NCBI RefSeq assembly: GCF_030068615.1
Contig: NZ_JASJOC010000002.1
Span: forward strand, 62,001-126,000
Direction: 5' to 3'
DNA: 64,000 bases
Source of the DNA: Halostagnicola sp. A-GB9-2
Lineage (GTDB): Archaea; Halobacteriota; Halobacteria; Halobacteriales; Natrialbaceae
How positions within the stretch are numbered: the first letter of the stretch is position 1; each line of letters begins with the position of its first letter. The notes beneath the pieces are model-generated. The model searched no databases. It worked only from the letters and a program-made list of their open reading frames with translations, and had not been told where the DNA came from. Below, piece by piece: positions 53,650-63,380 of this stretch. The translations under genes and the position numbers were made by a program.

Positions 53650-53678
53650 AGAGGGGCGGTCGAAACGACCGGTCCTCT
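53650..53678 (+). terminator. Strong hairpin after the frameshifted gene
   Basis: AGAGG (53650-53654) pairs with CCTCT (53674-53678), and CGGTCG (53657-53662) with CGACCG (53666-53671) across an AAA loop, with a 2-nt internal bulge on each side. It starts 18 nt after the TAA and suggests the end of the HTH-OsmC-methyltransferase transcript. Confidence 0.55.
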
Positions 53679-53814
53679 GGTACGACGAGATCGATGTCGA
53701 TCTCCCACTTACCAGATCGAGTGGCAGCTGAGACAAGGCAAACGCTTGACCGGTGTGCCAACTACCTAATTCCTGATCCGACGACAGACGAATCTCCATA
53801 CGCTGCAGTCGCTG

Positions 53815-53840
53815 GGCGGCCGACTACGTGACCGGCCGCC
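53815..53840 (+). promoter_or_regulatory. Perfect 8-bp hairpin just before a start codon
   Basis: GGCGGCCG (53815-53822) pairs with CGGCCGCC (53833-53840) across a 10-nt loop and ends 12 nt before the ATG at 53853. It could be a late terminator or a leader structure that affects translation of the small protein. Confidence 0.4.
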
Positions 53841-53852
53841 GTACCACGACCC

Positions 53853-54134
53853 ATGCCGGATCAACACAGTTCCACCGAGGTCGGAACGGCGACGATCGTC
53901 TACGAAACGCCTGAAGACGGCCAGGAATCCGTCACGGTCGACAACGACCGCATCGCCTACTTTCAGGACCACTGGCTGTTCGCCTACGGAACCGACGAGG
54001 ACGGCAACGACATGGTTCGTCGGGTCCCTCACGGACGGGTTCACTATGTCGAACGATCCGTCGAAGAAATAGAGGAGACGTTCGAATCAACGCTCGAGAA
54101 AGCCAAAGACAAGATCGAGGACGTTCGGAGCTAA
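53853..54134 (+). CDS. Small acidic haloarchaeal protein, unknown
   Basis: A 93-residue protein. The middle part alternates strands (TATIVYETPEDGQESVTVDND, YFQDHWLFAYGTDEDG, MVRRVPHGRVHYVE), and the C-terminal 25 residues form a charged helix (EEIEETFESTLEKAKDKIEDV). A widespread kind of small haloarchaeal protein with no known role. It lies directly before dinB on the same strand, with 70 bp between. Confidence 0.75.
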   Translation: MPDQHSSTEVGTATIVYETPEDGQESVTVDNDRIAYFQDHWLFAYGTDEDGNDMVRRVPHGRVHYVERSVEEIEETFESTLEKAKDKIEDVRS

Positions 54135-54204
54135 GAGCGGTCACCCGTTGACAGTCGACCGGTCGGAACGTTCACAACCGCGCAGACGAACCGATTGATA
54201 ACGG

Positions 54205-55710
54205 ATGAACGACGGGCCACGGCTGCCGGGGGTCGAAACCGTCGACGAGGAGGATCGAATCGTCCTGCACGTCGACGCGGACTGTTTTTACGCGTCCTGC
54301 GAGCGACTCAAAGAGCCCGAACTCGAGGGCGAACCCGTCGTCGTCGGCATGGGCTACGAAGCCGGCGAAACCATCGGTGCCGTCGCGACCGCGAGCTACG
54401 AAGCTCGCGAGTTCGGTGTCGAAAGCGCACAGGCGATCTCGACCGCGCTCGAGAAGCTTCCGCGGCGGGCTCCACTCGAGGACGATTCGAATGTCGGTGA
54501 GAATTCGGATGGGGATGCGGATGACGATACGGGTTCGGATGGCGAGGCGACTTCGAATGACAATGCCGACTCGAGCATGGCAGCGGAACTCGAGGTCGAA
54601 GACACCGGCTACTACCGGCAGGTCGACATGGACTACTACGAGTCCGTCGCCTCGGAAGTTCGGGAGATCCTCCACGATTGTGCCGACGTGGTCCGCGAGG
54701 TGAGCATCGACGAAGCCTACCTCGACGTGACCGACAGAACCGCCTGGGAAGTCGCCGACGGCTTCGCCCGTCACGTTAAGGGACGCATCGAACGCGAGGT
54801 CGGCGTCACCGTCAGCATTGGCGTCGCGCCGACGATGAGCGCCGCCAAGATCGCCAGCGACTTCGACAAGCCCGACGGGTTGACCGTCGTTCGACCCGGC
54901 GAGATTGAGTCGTTCTTGGCCCCACTTGAGGTCGAGTTGCTCCACGGCGTCGGTCCCGTGACGGCTCGCGAGCTTCGCAGTATGGGCCTCGAGACGGCCG
55001 GCGAGGTCGCGGCAACTGACCCGGGCCCGCTCGAGGAGCGCTTCGGCGAGCGCGGTCGGGAGCTCTACGAACGCGCTCGGGGCGACGACGACAGGCGCGT
55101 TGAACCTCGAGGTGAGCCGAAGAGCTTCTCTCGAGAGTCGGCGTTCGCCGAGGCGGTCGAGGAGCCGGAGCCGAAGTACGAGTTGATCGAGACGCTCGCG
55201 GCCGCGGTCGCGGACCGGGCGACTCGAGAGGGTGCGCTCTACCGAACTGTCGGAGTGAAAGCGGTTCTCCCGCCGTTCGACGTGAACACGCGCGAGCGGT
55301 CGCTTTCCGGACCCGTCGACGACCCGGAACTCGTCGACCGGATCGCACGGGACCTGTTCACCGAGTTCGAAACCGAGCCGGTTCGAAAGCTCGGCGTTCG
55401 CGTCGCGAACCTCGAGTTCACGGGGGCCGACCAGGCGAGTCTGGACGGATGGGATGACGTGGCGGGCGGCGGGTCGACGGAACCGGCTGACGATTCGATG
55501 AACGCAGATAGCGAATCGGCGGAACCGAAGAACAATAACGCAGCTGACGACGAATCTGGACTCGAGCACTCAAGCGAGCCGACGGCGATTACTGATGAGT
55601 GGCAAGCGGACGGTGAAACCGACGAATCAGCTGACGCTCTCGAGTCTTCGTCGGAACCCGACGGCCTGCCGGCGGGACAGTCGTCGCTCAGCGATTTTGG
55701 TTCGCGGTAG
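54205..55710 (+). CDS. dinB: Y-family DNA polymerase IV
   Basis: A 501-residue translesion polymerase. Catalytic acidic residues lie in HVDADCFYASCE and EVSIDEAYLDVTD; the palm, fingers and a little-finger domain (SFSRESAFAE, AVADRATREGALYRTVGVKA) follow. Two low-complexity acidic insertions are present, at about residues 91-133 and at the C-terminal linker (about 415-485). The extreme C terminus QSSLSDFGSR is a PCNA-binding motif. Role in lesion bypass, for example of UV damage. Confidence 0.95.
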   Translation: MNDGPRLPGVETVDEEDRIVLHVDADCFYASCERLKEPELEGEPVVVGMGYEAGETIGAVATASYEAREFGVESAQAISTALEKLPRRAPLEDDSNVGENSDGDADDDTGSDGEATSNDNADSSMAAELEVEDTGYYRQVDMDYYESVASEVREILHDCADVVREVSIDEAYLDVTDRTAWEVADGFARHVKGRIEREVGVTVSIGVAPTMSAAKIASDFDKPDGLTVVRPGEIESFLAPLEVELLHGVGPVTARELRSMGLETAGEVAATDPGPLEERFGERGRELYERARGDDDRRVEPRGEPKSFSRESAFAEAVEEPEPKYELIETLAAAVADRATREGALYRTVGVKAVLPPFDVNTRERSLSGPVDDPELVDRIARDLFTEFETEPVRKLGVRVANLEFTGADQASLDGWDDVAGGGSTEPADDSMNADSESAEPKNNNAADDESGLEHSSEPTAITDEWQADGETDESADALESSSEPDGLPAGQSSLSDFGSR

Positions 55711-55832
55711 CAGGGTCGGCGACAGAAGGTACCGAACCGCGACCCGGCGAGCGCGCTTTCGTCGCGAGTCCGACGTCGGTCGATGACCGTTCTTCACAAA
55801 CTCTTTGCTGTTGGATGTAAAATACGTTTGTA

Positions 55833-56027
55833 ATGAACGCCCGAACGTGGACTCCGCAGGGAGGGGCTCTGCTCAAGGCCCTCGCGATTCTGGTCGGGGC
55901 GCTCGTTCTTGTTCCGGCAGTCGGATTTACCCTCGGAGCACCGCCCGGGACCGACGGAACGATGTCCTACTTCCTCTCGAGGGGGCTGTGGTGGGGCGGC
56001 GTCAGCGCGTTTTTCTATAAAAGATAG
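55833..56027 (+). CDS. Small membrane protein, 64 aa
   Basis: A 64-residue protein with one clear membrane helix (about 14-35, LLKALAILVGALVLVPAVGF) and a second weaker one near the C terminus. An A/T-rich stretch with TGTAAAATACG upstream looks like a promoter. Unrecognised. Confidence 0.6.
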   Translation: MNARTWTPQGGALLKALAILVGALVLVPAVGFTLGAPPGTDGTMSYFLSRGLWWGGVSAFFYKR

Positions 56028-56038
56028 CAGCGCGAGTA

Positions 56039-56703
56039 CCACGGGCCACCGTGCCCGTGGGTGAAGCACGTCACAACACGAACTTTTAACAAGAATCGAA
56101 CCATACCGAAATATCGTGCAGTCATCTAAACTCACCCACACTCTGTCGTTCGGATTAGACATTGAAACGGGGAGTGGCGATGACCTGCAAAACGGCTGTC
56201 TCGAAGCCCGTCGCATCCGCAACGAAACGAATCGTCTCGATAGGCATGGATGGGATTGGGACGGAATCAAGGCAACAGTTGTTGATAACGCCGATCACGT
56301 CAAAAACACCAGCCAACTCATCGTTGACAAAGCACTCAGTGAAATCGAAACGTATCACGACAACAAAGATGACGGGTGGGGGCGACCCTACCCATACATT
56401 GATGAGTCGTACCCGATGGTGATGAACCACGGGGAAGGCTACCGCTTGTTCCGTGAAGTTGGTTTGACGAACAAAATGAGAATGTGCCGTCTCTCGAAAC
56501 CCTTCCACGAGTAAAGAAGGTGAGACAGGCGGCATCGGGTCGTGGTGGAGCGATCGACTCTCACGGAGCATGTTTCGCTTCGGGTGTTCACCGACACGGA
56601 ACGTCGGGGCAAGACTCTCCGAGTCAAGCGCGAGAGGAATTAAACTCCGTTGCCTCAGCAGTGCGGGAGTAAACACGGATGCCCCGCGCCACCGTTCGCG
56701 GGG
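56039..56703 (+). mobile_element. Internally deleted IS200/IS605-type (TnpB) element
   Basis: A perfect 8-bp hairpin at 56039-56060 and a 7-bp hairpin at 56682-56703 both have loops containing CACCGT, a strong sign of matched left and right subterminal hairpins of an IS200/IS605-family element. Between them lies the N-terminal part of an OrfB/TnpB gene (56116-56514) and then about 170 bp without a recognisable frame. Full-length haloarchaeal elements of this type are about 1.3-1.9 kb, so most of tnpB is missing. No TnpA is present. Confidence 0.75.
56116..56514 (+). pseudogene. tnpB: Truncated TnpB (OrfB) N-terminal fragment
   Basis: The 132-codon frame (LEARRIRNETNRLDRHGWDWD, VDNADHVKNTSQLIVDKALSE, DGWGRPYPYIDE) closely matches the start of haloarchaeal IS1341-type TnpB proteins, the RNA-guided nuclease relatives of Cas12. 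It lacks all of the RuvC nuclease domain and the zinc finger. The last 20 residues (REVGLTNKMRMC...) look out of frame, pointing to a deletion junction near 56455. Confidence 0.75.
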
Positions 56704-56848
56704 TACTTCACTACGTGTTCGCGACAAAAGAATCGTCCGCTGACGGCTCGTAGTCGTCCTCGATTCTCCAGGTGGCGGCCGATATAACGCAGGTGCTGTG
56801 CGATCGAATCCAGCAAGCTATTTCAGCGTCCGGCGGTCGGTATTGGGT

Positions 56849-59656
56849 ATGAACTCGGCCTGTGGCCCGCCACCGGAAATGGCCGAACAGCGCGAGGAGT
56901 TGACGCCCATGATGGGCCAGTATCACGACCTCTGTGCGCGCTATGACGACGCCATCGTGCTCTTTCAGGTCGGCGATTTCTACGAAACGTTCTGCGGTGC
57001 CGCCGAGCGAACCGCCCGCCTTCTCGAGTTGACGCTTACGAGCCGCGAGGACTCGACGGGGGAGTATCCAATGACGGGGATTCCCGTCGACAACGCGGCC
57101 TCCTACATCGACGAACTACTCGAGACCGGCTACCGTGTCGCGATCGCAGATCAGGTCGAAGAGCCCGGGGAGTCTCCCGGCGTGGTCGAACGCGCCGTCA
57201 CGCGGGTTATCACGCCCGGGACGCTCACCGAGGACGAACTGCTCGCGAGCGATGACAACAACTTCGTCGCCGCGCTCGCTCGAGACGCGGACGCCATCGG
57301 ACTCGCTCTCCTCGATGTCTCGACGGGGGATTTCCTCGCGACGGGTTCGACCTCGAGCGACGCCATCGCGGACGAGATCAGCCGGTTCGATCCCGCCGAA
57401 GCCATCGTCGGCCCGGCGGTCGACGGGACGCTCACGCCGGACGAGTGTATGGTCACTCCCTTCGACGAATCGGCGTTCGGACGCGAACGCGCCGCGGAGA
57501 TGCTTTCGGAGTATTTCGGCGATCCGGATTCGTTGCTCGCCGGCGACGTCGAAGTTCGGGCCTGTGGAGCACTGCTCGCCTACGCGGAGTACGCTCGAGG
57601 CGGCGTCGAAGAGGACGAATCGGCCGATACGGGAGAAACGGGATCCACCGACGGTGCGAGTCAGGATGCGACCACGCGAATGCTCGAGAACGGAAGCGCA
57701 ACGACGCGCCTCGAGTACCTCACCCACCTCACGCGGTACGATCCGCGGGAGTACCTCCTGCTCGACGCCGTCGCGCTCCGGAGCCTCGAGCTGTTCGAAC
57801 CGAGAGCAGTCTACGGCAGGGACGAAGCCACGCTGTTCGGCGTCCTCGACGAGACCTCAAGCGCCCTCGGCGGGCGGAAACTTCGAGATTGGCTTCGGCG
57901 ACCGCTGCTCGAGCCGGCCCAGATCGAGGCTCGCCTTGACGCAGTCGAGGAGCTGACCGGTGCGGTCCAGACCAGAGAGGAACTACAGGATCTGCTTCGG
58001 GACGTCTACGACCTCGAGCGACTCATCGGTCGGATCTCTCGCGAACGGGCCAATGCGCGGGATCTGCGCTCGCTTCGGGACACACTCGCAGTGGTCCCGG
58101 AAATCCGCGACCGGCTCGAGGCCGCCGAGGCGGACTGTGATCGGCTACAGACACTGCAGGAGAACCTCGATCCGCTCGCCGACGTTCGAAAGCTGATCGA
58201 AAACGGGATCGTCGCCGATCCGCCGATCGAGATCACCGAAGGTGGGGTCATCGCCGAAGGATACGACGAGGACCTCGATCAGCTTCGGGATACCGCTCGA
58301 GACGGGAAGCAGTGGATCGACGACCTCGAAGAATCCGAACGCGAACGGACCGGGATCGATTCGCTGTCGGTCGGTTACAACTCGGTTCACGGCTACTACA
58401 TCGAGGTTACGAACCCGAACCTCGAGGCGGTGCCGGAGAACTACCAGCGACGACAGACGCTGAAGAACTCTGAGCGGTTCGTCACGCCGGAGTTAAAGCA
58501 ACGGGAGGACGAGATCGTCGGCGCGGAAGAGCGCGCGGACGAGCGTGAGTACGAACTGTTCTGCGAGATCCGGCGGGACATCGCGAACGAGGTTGAACGT
58601 GTTCAGGGGCTCGCGGAGGCCGTCGCAACCCTCGATGCGCTCGTCTCGCTCGCGACCGTCGCGGCCCAGTACGACTACTGTCGGCCGGAACTCCTCGAGC
58701 GAGGCGACGATCAGGTGCTCGACATCGAAGGGGGGAGACACCCCGTCGTCGAGCGCACACAGGAGTCGTTCGTCCCGAACGAGGCTCGCTTCTCGAGCGA
58801 GCGACGACTCGGGATCATCACGGGGCCGAACATGTCCGGCAAGTCGACGTATATGCGTCAGGTCGCCCAGATCGCCTTGCTCGCGCAGGTCGGGAGCTTC
58901 GTCCCCGCGCGATCCGTTCGGCTCACGCCGCTCGAGCGGATCTTCACCCGCGTCGGTGCGAGCGACGACATCGCTGGCGGGCGCTCGACATTCATGGTCG
59001 AGATGGACGAACTCGCGACGATCCTCGAGGAGGCCGACGAGTGCTCGCTGGTCCTGCTCGACGAAGTCGGCCGCGGCACCTCGACGGCCGACGGACTCGC
59101 CATCGCGCAGGCGATCACCGAGCACCTCCACGACGAGGTCGGCGCGACGACGCTATTTGCGACTCACCACCACCCACTGACCGAACTCGCCGACGACCTT
59201 GAGGCCGCGTTCACGCTCCACTTCGAGACGAGCCAGGAGGACGACGAGGTCGTCTTCCACCACGATATCGCCCCCGGCGCGGCCGACGGCTCCTACGGCG
59301 TCGAGGTCGCGACCGCAGCGGGCGTCCCCGAAGACGTGGTCGAGCGCTCGAGGGAACTCGTTGCGAAAGCGGAGGCCGGCGAGGACACCGACGCTGACGG
59401 AGCAACCGACAGCGTTGATGGGACCCCGGACCTCGAGGCTGGATCCGGAACGTCCGAACCCGCCGCGACGGCGACCACGGATGGCGGCGAACACTCGGCC
59501 AACGCCCGGTCCGAGGCGGCACCGGCCCTCGAGTCAGCGAACGGGGACGGTTCCGACGAACTCGCGGCGGAACTCCGAGAACTCGACCTCGCCCATCTTA
59601 CCCCCGTGCAAGCGCTGACCGAACTGGACCGACTGAAACGGCTCCTCGAGGAGTAA
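56849..59656 (+). CDS. mutS: DNA mismatch repair protein MutS
   Basis: A 935-residue MutS of the mismatch-recognising type. The N-terminal domain has the Phe-x-Glu motif in QVGDFYETF, the connector and lever domains follow, and the ATPase has [13 protein letters not shown] and [14 protein letters not shown]. An acidic Ala/Gly/Thr-rich insertion lies near the C terminus (about 830-905), before the terminal helix [15 protein letters not shown] at 56849 opens the consistent frame; homology begins near [15 protein letters not shown] at residue 11. No mutL follows; the next gene is on the other strand, 1 bp away. Confidence 0.96.
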   Translation: MNSACGPPPEMAEQREELTPMMGQYHDLCARYDDAIVLFQVGDFYETFCGAAERTARLLELTLTSREDSTGEYPMTGIPVDNAASYIDELLETGYRVAIADQVEEPGESPGVVERAVTRVITPGTLTEDELLASDDNNFVAALARDADAIGLALLDVSTGDFLATGSTSSDAIADEISRFDPAEAIVGPAVDGTLTPDECMVTPFDESAFGRERAAEMLSEYFGDPDSLLAGDVEVRACGALLAYAEYARGGVEEDESADTGETGSTDGASQDATTRMLENGSATTRLEYLTHLTRYDPREYLLLDAVALRSLELFEPRAVYGRDEATLFGVLDETSSALGGRKLRDWLRRPLLEPAQIEARLDAVEELTGAVQTREELQDLLRDVYDLERLIGRISRERANARDLRSLRDTLAVVPEIRDRLEAAEADCDRLQTLQENLDPLADVRKLIENGIVADPPIEITEGGVIAEGYDEDLDQLRDTARDGKQWIDDLEESERERTGIDSLSVGYNSVHGYYIEVTNPNLEAVPENYQRRQTLKNSERFVTPELKQREDEIVGAEERADEREYELFCEIRRDIANEVERVQGLAEAVATLDALVSLATVAAQYDYCRPELLERGDDQVLDIEGGRHPVVERTQESFVPNEARFSSERRLGIITGPNMSGKSTYMRQVAQIALLAQVGSFVPARSVRLTPLERIFTRVGASDDIAGGRSTFMVEMDELATILEEADECSLVLLDEVGRGTSTADGLAIAQAITEHLHDEVGATTLFATHHHPLTELADDLEAAFTLHFETSQEDDEVVFHHDIAPGAADGSYGVEVATAAGVPEDVVERSRELVAKAEAGEDTDADGATDSVDGTPDLEAGSGTSEPAATATTDGGEHSANARSEAAPALESANGDGSDELAAELRELDLAHLTPVQALTELDRLKRLLEE

Positions 59657-59657
59657 C

Positions 59658-61616
59658 CTACCGATCGGGCGCTTCGACAGCGGGAAGCGTAAACGAGAAG
59701 GTAGCCCCTTCACCGGGTTCGGAGTCGGCCCATATTTCGCCGCCGTGGCGCTCGACAATGCGTTGGGCGAGTGCAAGTCCGATTCCGGTGCCCGCGTGTT
59801 CCTTGCGGCTGTGCAACCGTTCGAACACCTCGAAGATACGGTTCGTCTCGTCGGGATCGATTCCGATCCCCTCGTCCGCGACGGAAATGGTCCACATCGA
59901 ATCAGACCGTTCCGCGGAGATGCGAACCCGCGGCGGCTCGTCGCCGCTGTACTGAATCGCGTTCGACAGGAGGTTCTGAAGGAGCTGGCGCAACTGTTCG
60001 GGATCGCCCTTGACTCGAGGTAACTCGCCGACGCTGATCTCGGCATCGTTGTCCTCGATCTGGAGCTGGAGATCGTCGAGGACGTCCTCGGTAACGCGTT
60101 CGAAATCGACGTCTTCGAGCGGTTCGCCCCGGGTTTCGATCCTCGAGTACTCGAGTAAACTTTGTATCATCGCGCGCATCCGTTCGGCCCCGTCGATGGC
60201 GAACTCGAGGAACTCCTCGCCGTCCTCGTCGAGTACGTCTCGGTACCGGTGCTCGATCAACTGTAGGTAACTCGAGACCATTCGTAACGGCTCCTGGAGG
60301 TCGTGAGAAGCGGAGTACGCGAACTGCTCGAGGCGTTCGTTCGACCGCTTGAGCGCCCGTTCGCGTCGGACCCGGTCACTGATATCTCGGAAGTAGACCG
60401 AAATCCCGGTCTCGGACGGGTAGAGATTCGCTTCGACCCAGAACTCGAGCGTATCGTAATAGAGTTCGTAACTGGTCGGCACCTGCTCGTCTCGCGCCGT
60501 CTGGAAGGCGTCCCAGACCTCGTCGATTTCGGCCGCGGAGGGGAACACGTTCCAGAGGATCTCGCCGAGCAGTTCCTCCTCCGAGTGCTGGAGGAGTTCT
60601 TCGGCGCGTTCGTTGACGTGAGTGAAGCGGAACTCGTCGTCGAGAGCGTAGAACGCGTCGGATACCCGCCCTAACATTTCCGTGAACTCGGTCTCGAGGC
60701 GCTTTTGTTCGGTGATGTCGGTAAAGGCGAAAACGGCGCTTCCGTCGTCGTCAATTCGCAACGGCGAGCCGTTGACGGATATCCAGACGCGTTTCCCGTC
60801 GGGTTGGCGCAACCCGAGTTCCATATCGAAGATCGATTCTCCTGTCGCCAGTACCTGCTCGAAGGGAGTTTCGTCCTTCGAGAGCGGCTTTCCGTGCGTA
60901 TCGACGAGATCCCAGCGAGAATCGTCGTGGGAGTACGCCTCGAGTTCTTCTCGACCCCGACCGTAGATTTCCTCCGCACGCTCGTTAGCGAACTGAAGAG
61001 TTCCATCAGCACCGACGACGACGATGCCCACCGGACTGGTCTCGACGAGTTGCTCTCTGATCCGCTTTTCAGTTTCGAGTCGTTGTTCGGTCTCCCTGTT
61101 GTCGATTGTCGAGGCGAGAATGTTCGAAACGTTTCGGACGAAGTTACTATCGTGTTCGGTGAACGCTCGCCGCTCCGTCGTATACACTCCCAGCACTCCC
61201 CACGGGTTGTCGGATGAACCGATGACGACGCTCATCCCGCTGACGACGTCGTGGTTGACGAGCAAGTCGGGTCCGGAAAACCGTTTGTCGGTAGAGAGGC
61301 CATCCACGACGACCGGTTCGTCGGTCCGAAGCGTATACCCGGCCTGCGAACCGGTTCCCGTCGGTACCGTCGCGGTGCCGACGAGTCCCTCCTCCCAACC
61401 GACCCCGTGGCGCAACAGGAGTTCGGTTCCTCCCGGACGCAACTCGAGGACCTTGCAGTACTCCGCGTCGAGCGTTTCGGCGACGACATCCGTCGCGTCC
61501 TGTAATAGTCGGTCGAGTTCGTCGGTCTCGAGGGCTTGTTGTCCGAGTTCGACAACCACTTCCTGTTGGTGAATTCGATCGTGAAGTTCAGCATCTGCTT
61601 CGGAAGTCGAACCCAT
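59658..61616 (-). CDS. GAF-PAS-PAS sensor histidine kinase
   Basis: A 652-residue cytoplasmic two-component kinase with no membrane segment. Order: a GAF domain (about 20-185), PAS (about 195-310), PAS (about 315-430), a HisKA dimer with the phospho-acceptor in YSASHDLQEPLRM, and an HATPase domain (N-box LLSNAIQYSGDE, G1 DEGIGIDPDE, G2 GTGIGLALAQRIVERHGG). ATG at 61616 (MGSTSEADAELHDRIHQ) is preferred. No receiver or partner regulator is adjacent. Ligand unknown; haloarchaeal kinases of this type often sense light or redox. Confidence 0.93.
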   Translation of the reverse strand: MGSTSEADAELHDRIHQQEVVVELGQQALETDELDRLLQDATDVVAETLDAEYCKVLELRPGGTELLLRHGVGWEEGLVGTATVPTGTGSQAGYTLRTDEPVVVDGLSTDKRFSGPDLLVNHDVVSGMSVVIGSSDNPWGVLGVYTTERRAFTEHDSNFVRNVSNILASTIDNRETEQRLETEKRIREQLVETSPVGIVVVGADGTLQFANERAEEIYGRGREELEAYSHDDSRWDLVDTHGKPLSKDETPFEQVLATGESIFDMELGLRQPDGKRVWISVNGSPLRIDDDGSAVFAFTDITEQKRLETEFTEMLGRVSDAFYALDDEFRFTHVNERAEELLQHSEEELLGEILWNVFPSAAEIDEVWDAFQTARDEQVPTSYELYYDTLEFWVEANLYPSETGISVYFRDISDRVRRERALKRSNERLEQFAYSASHDLQEPLRMVSSYLQLIEHRYRDVLDEDGEEFLEFAIDGAERMRAMIQSLLEYSRIETRGEPLEDVDFERVTEDVLDDLQLQIEDNDAEISVGELPRVKGDPEQLRQLLQNLLSNAIQYSGDEPPRVRISAERSDSMWTISVADEGIGIDPDETNRIFEVFERLHSRKEHAGTGIGLALAQRIVERHGGEIWADSEPGEGATFSFTLPAVEAPDR

Positions 61617-61746
61617 TCTGAAACAGCTAACAGCGAGGGACGTGTAAACCCTTTTGTTGCTGAATCCTCGACTCGGTTGCACTTACCGTTTGATGGAAGA
61701 GTAGCTGTGCAAACGAGTTTTCCACCTTCGGTTCGTACGACCTTGC

Positions 61747-62115
61747 ATGCCCGAACTCGCAGAAGAGGAGTGTGTTGCCTGTACCAGCGACGACGACCCA
61801 CTCACCGGCGAGGGAATCGAGGAACTGTACGGTCGGATAGACACCGATGTCTGGACAGTTGTCGACGAACACCACCTTGAGGGAACGTACGAACTCGAAG
61901 ACTTTCGCGACGCCCTCGAGTTTACCTACGATATCGGTGAACTCGCCGAGGAGGAGTGGCACCATCCAGATATCGAACTCTCGTGGGGCGAAGTGGTCGT
62001 CGAGATGTGGACGCACAAGATCGACGGCCTTCACAAGACCGACTTCGTGATGGCCGCGCGGATGGATCGGATCCACGAGGAGTACGCGCCGACCGACGAC
62101 TCCGACGACGAGTAA
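61747..62115 (+). CDS. phhB: Pterin-4a-carbinolamine dehydratase
   Basis: A 122-residue PCD/DCoH-fold enzyme that dehydrates 4a-hydroxytetrahydropterin after aromatic amino acid hydroxylation. The signature EEEWHHPDIELSWGEVVVEMWTHKIDGLHKTDF has the expected His residues and the final Gly-Leu-x3-Asp spacing. The gene is divergent from the histidine kinase, with 130 bp between. In haloarchaea its hydroxylase partner is often uncertain; none is in the window. Confidence 0.9.
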   Translation: MPELAEEECVACTSDDDPLTGEGIEELYGRIDTDVWTVVDEHHLEGTYELEDFRDALEFTYDIGELAEEEWHHPDIELSWGEVVVEMWTHKIDGLHKTDFVMAARMDRIHEEYAPTDDSDDE

Positions 62116-62502
62116 TTTCGCAGCTGCGTTCCGTTCGATTCAGTCGCCCAATTCTTCTGTTTGTATTTTGGAACTGAGAGGGACCACGTAGAAATCATTG
62201 CACCGTTCGAACAAACAACATGCAGTGGCGCGCGCCGTATCGCGGTGAGCTATGCGAGCGGGAGCGAAGCGATCCGTGAGCCGCTGGCGACCGCGATTCA
62301 ACATTGTGCGAGGTCTTCGGTCACCTCGTGACCGACTGGCTTGGAAGTCGCGAAGCGTCTTCCAGTGGATGGGGGAAGGAACGAAGCGACTGAACGAATC
62401 GGTCGGGGAGGGTGTGGAAATCCGTGTTGCCGGCGAGACGTGGTATACTTCTCGAGACCCCGACGATTCGGTACATCGGTCGAGGATTGTACTGGTAGAA
62501 CG
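62116..62502. other. Intergenic region with stem-loops, no gene
   Basis: No convincing coding frame exists in these 387 bp. Three pairings can be drawn in 62239-62364: ATCGCGG (62239-62245) with CCGCGAT (62291-62297); TCGGTCAC (62317-62324) with GTGACCGA (62328-62335); TGGAAG (62342-62347) with CTTCCA (62359-62364). The middle is a perfect 8-bp stem with a 3-nt loop. It could be a structured RNA or a repeat of the kind seen in haloarchaeal intergenic DNA. Confidence 0.4.
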
Positions 62503-63246
62503 TCACGCAGTACTAGTCGGCTCGAGCGAAACGAACTCGAGTCCGTGTTCGGCGAGCAACCCCTCGGCTCGATCGGTCACCGACGGAGCGACCAGAACCC
62601 CCCGGATCGAGGCGTCGGCATGTAAATCACGCTCGAGCGCGTCGACGTAGCGTCGCAACTGGCTCACGGCGTCGGGGCCGACCCTGCGTCGTTTGAGTTC
62701 CACGACGACCGCGCGCCCGACCGAGTCCTCGCCGTAGATGTCGATCGCACCCGCGGGGGTGTCGCGCTCGGTCGCCAGCGGTCGAAAGCCGGGCTCGAGC
62801 AGGCCCGGATCCTCGAGGATTCGCTCTCGGAGGTCCTCCTCGGTGCCGACGAGCGTGAGTTCGCTCGAGTCGGAGACGAGGAATACCGACACCTGAAGCA
62901 CGCTCTCGAACGCGACCAGAAGCCGCTCTTCGGGCGTCGATCGGTAACTCTCGAGCCGTAGCTCCTCGCTCTCGCAGAACACCTCGTGCGTACAGCCCGG
63001 CGGCTGCCAGTTGACCGGCTGCTGGCCTTCGTCGGTGTGGACCAGCATCGTTCCGTCGGGTTTGCACATGACGTGTCGATCCCCGGCGTCGAGTCGGCTC
63101 GAGGCTCGGCCGTCGTACTCGACGGTACACCGACCGAAGATAGTCACGAGAGCGTCTCGAGCGACCCCGTCCGAGATCGTCTCGCACGCGGTTTCGAAAG
63201 CGGGCTGCTCGAGCGTCATCGGGACTGTGTGATCGGAGGCGGTCAC
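62503..63246 (-). CDS. nucS: Endonuclease NucS (EndoMS)
   Basis: A 247-residue nuclease that cuts mismatched double-stranded DNA and binds PCNA in archaea; in actinobacteria it gives a MutS-independent mismatch repair. The N-terminal half binds DNA (GRCTVEYDGRASS, VMCKPDGTMLVHTDEGQQPVNW), and the C-terminal half has the PD-(D/E)xK site AIDIYGEDSVGRAVVVELKRRRVGPDAVSQLRRYVDAL. The GTG at 63246 (V-T-A-S-D-H) gives the homologous start; an ATG at 63219 is the alternative. It lies 2.8 kb beyond mutS. Confidence 0.94.
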   Translation of the reverse strand: MTASDHTVPMTLEQPAFETACETISDGVARDALVTIFGRCTVEYDGRASSRLDAGDRHVMCKPDGTMLVHTDEGQQPVNWQPPGCTHEVFCESEELRLESYRSTPEERLLVAFESVLQVSVFLVSDSSELTLVGTEEDLRERILEDPGLLEPGFRPLATERDTPAGAIDIYGEDSVGRAVVVELKRRRVGPDAVSQLRRYVDALERDLHADASIRGVLVAPSVTDRAEGLLAEHGLEFVSLEPTSTA

Positions 63247-63380
63247 TGTACTCAGATAGCGTCCAATCGGACAAAAACAACTCGACACGAGTGTGGCTCG
63301 AACGAGAGTGCGGATCAGGCCGATATGTGTTTCGTCGATGGAGAACGCTTATACGGATTTGGACCCGCGAGCTAGTACTT

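Noticed and set aside
53345-53761. A 138-codon minus-strand frame over the frameshifted peptide gene
   Set aside because: The plus strand shows a clear twin-arginine signal in coupled position; the minus frame has only chance hydrophobicity.
62252-62650. A 132-codon plus-strand frame before nucS
   Set aside because: Basic, Ser/Arg-rich translation, overlaps the end of nucS, no acidic bias.
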